A stretch of 5,326 bases of DNA from NCBI GenBank assembly GCA_017453765.1, contig JAFTEG010000253.1, forward strand, positions 1-5,326. Direction: 5' to 3'. Positions 4,057 through 5,326 of the stretch are shown here, piece by piece (position 1 is the first letter of the stretch; each line of letters starts with the position of its first letter). A model generated the notes under the pieces. That model did no database searches and was not told the origin of the DNA. It worked only from the letters and a program-made list of their open reading frames with translations. The position numbers and the translations under genes were made by a program. The DNA is from Selenomonadaceae bacterium. GTDB taxonomy: Bacteria; Bacillota; Negativicutes; Selenomonadales; Selenomonadaceae.

Positions 4057-5326
4057 TTGGCAGCTTGGAAAGAGCGATTCCTGGAACTGTGGAACAGGTA
4101 CACAAAGACACAGCGAGCCATCGCGGTAGGGGCGTTAATCGCTGTATTGGCAGCAATTTTAGGGATCAGTTTTTGGTACGGCAGTAAACCGGACATGGTG
4201 CCGCTTTACACCAATCTTGAAACAAAGGACGCAGGCGACGTGGTAAACAATCTGCGCGAGTCGGGCGTTCAATATCGTATTGAAGAAAATAAACGAGGCA
4301 CTACCGTCTTTGTTCCCGCAACACAAGTGCATGATGTTCGATTGGAGCTTGCCTCTGCCGGACTGCCGCGCGGCAATAAAGGATTTGAACTGTTCGACGA
4401 CAGCAAGCTTGGTGTTACGGAATTTCAAAACCGCGTAAACTACATTCAAGCGTTGCAAGGCGAATTGACACGTACGATTGAACAAATTGCCGTTGTACAA
4501 AAAGCCCGCGTGCATATTGTCTTGCCGGAAGACAGTCTTTACAAGAAAAATGAAAAGCCTGCAACCGCGTCAATTATGCTTATGTTGCAAAAGGACGCGC
4601 AGATTACTCCCGACGAAGTGAAAGGCATTGTAAACTTAGTAGCGCACAGCGTTCAAGGTCTTACGCCGCAAAATATCACGGTGGTTGATGAGGCGGGTAA
4701 TATCTTAAATGAAAATGAAACTGAGGACGCCGCGAAAGAGTTACGTGCCAATCAAAAGGTGCTTAATCAAATTGAAATGACTAAGCGCGTACGTGACAGC
4801 ATTCAGCAAAATATTCAAACTCTGTTGGATAATTCACTGGGACGCGGTCAAGCCTTTGTTAGAGTAAGCGTGGAGCTGGATTTTGACGAAAGACACGTTG
4901 ACAGACAGACTTTTACTCCCGTAGTTGAAGAAGGCGGCATTATTCGCAGTCAACAGGACGTAAGCGAAACTTACAGCGGACGTTCAAATCAGCCGGGCGG
5001 TCCCGCCGGTGTTCAAGGCAACATTCCCGGTTATGTGGCGGAAAACAGAAATTCCAATGCCGAGTACGAGCGCAAAGAGTCTACACGAAATTACGAAGTC
5101 AATGAAGAAAATCAAAAAATCGTTTCTTCACCCGGCGCAATAAGCCGCTTAACCGTAGCCGTTTTGGTAAACGACACCATGACGGCGGCGCAGCAGGAAA
5201 ATTTGATGCGTGTAGTAAGATCTGCGGCAGGCATTAATGAGGCACGCGGTGACTTAATTTCAGTTGAACCCTTGCCGTTCAGTACTGAAGTTCGTGACAG
5301 GCAGGCGGCTGAAGAGGCGGCAGAGC
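4057..5326 (+). CDS. fliF: Flagellar MS-ring protein FliF (3' end missing)
   Basis: FliF oligomerises in the inner membrane to form the MS ring on which rod, export gate and FliG rotor ring assemble. The window holds 423 codons; FliF is usually about 520-560 residues, so the second transmembrane helix and the FliG-binding tail lie beyond the edge. Visible in order are a basic amphipathic start (MAAWKERFLELWNRYTKTQR), a first membrane helix at about 21-43 (AIAVGALIAVLAAILGISFWY), the VPLYTNL motif (48-54), the ring-building domains with LASAGLPRG (98-106), QNRVNYIQALQGELTRTI (124-141), ARVHIVLPE (150-158), AS.ML (171-175) and NLVAHSVQGL (193-202), and then a third domain with RVSVELDF (269-276) and a charged, Gly-rich insertion (about 290-345) with GNIPGY. 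TTG 4057 is supported by AAAGGA (4041-4046) and by an in-frame TGA at 4048-4050 that excludes earlier starts. Confidence 0.97.
   Translation, partial: MAAWKERFLELWNRYTKTQRAIAVGALIAVLAAILGISFWYGSKPDMVPLYTNLETKDAGDVVNNLRESGVQYRIEENKRGTTVFVPATQVHDVRLELASAGLPRGNKGFELFDDSKLGVTEFQNRVNYIQALQGELTRTIEQIAVVQKARVHIVLPEDSLYKKNEKPATASIMLMLQKDAQITPDEVKGIVNLVAHSVQGLTPQNITVVDEAGNILNENETEDAAKELRANQKVLNQIEMTKRVRDSIQQNIQTLLDNSLGRGQAFVRVSVELDFDERHVDRQTFTPVVEEGGIIRSQQDVSETYSGRSNQPGGPAGVQGNIPGYVAENRNSNAEYERKESTRNYEVNEENQKIVSSPGAISRLTVAVLVNDTMTAAQQENLMRVVRSAAGINEARGDLISVEPLPFSTEVRDRQAAEEAAE

Noticed and set aside
4159..4515. Minus-strand 118-codon open frame inside fliF
   Set aside because: It is antisense to conserved FliF ring domains, with no family resemblance and no start signals.

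Overview
The window carries six genes, all on the + strand: rapZ, yvcK, flgB, flgC, fliE and the first 423 codons of fliF, which runs off the right edge. The rapZ-yvcK pair, strong extended Shine-Dalgarno sites with TTG starts, and a YvcK with a two-helix membrane anchor all point to a motile Firmicute. The 'LLKWLYPG..LKRW' N-terminus of YvcK makes a Negativicute (Selenomonas-like, diderm) my best guess. This is inference from sequence style; no marker gene settles it.

Layout: positions 1-989 hold a heptamer repeat array and rapZ (P-loop protein, YvcJ/RapZ family). Positions 990-2354 hold a second heptamer array and yvcK (UDP-sugar-binding, gluconeogenesis/cell-envelope factor). Positions 2341-2445 hold a third heptamer array that overlaps the yvcK stop codon, followed directly by a strong intrinsic terminator that closes the rapZ-yvcK transcript. 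Positions 2505-3452 hold flgB and flgC (proximal rod), separated by a five-copy octamer array. Positions 3453-3666 are an AT-rich intergenic region with two good sigma-A-type promoters. Positions 3667-5326 hold fliE and fliF (rod-MS ring junction and MS ring), separated by an 87-nt leader with competing stems.

Functionally there are two unrelated modules. RapZ and YvcK belong to amino-sugar/cell-envelope and central-carbon control. FlgB, FlgC, FliE and FliF are the first flagellar basal-body parts to assemble: FliF forms the MS ring, FliE sits on it, and FlgB and FlgC build the proximal rod. whiA, the usual third partner of rapZ-yvcK in Firmicutes, is not here; the flagellar genes follow instead.

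The genes themselves are ordinary. The least expected signal is between them. Each of the first four gaps before or between genes holds a short tandem array (period 7, 7, 7 and 8 bp) filling much of the space up to the next ribosome site or terminator. Two of the arrays share a pyrimidine-rich tail that matches at 15 of 16 positions once a single 7-nt block is removed, so they look like copies of one dispersed heptamer-built element. A second theme is start selection: in rapZ, yvcK and flgB an in-frame GTG lies inside the Shine-Dalgarno sequence, and the likely start (TTG, CTG, TTG) is nine bases downstream.
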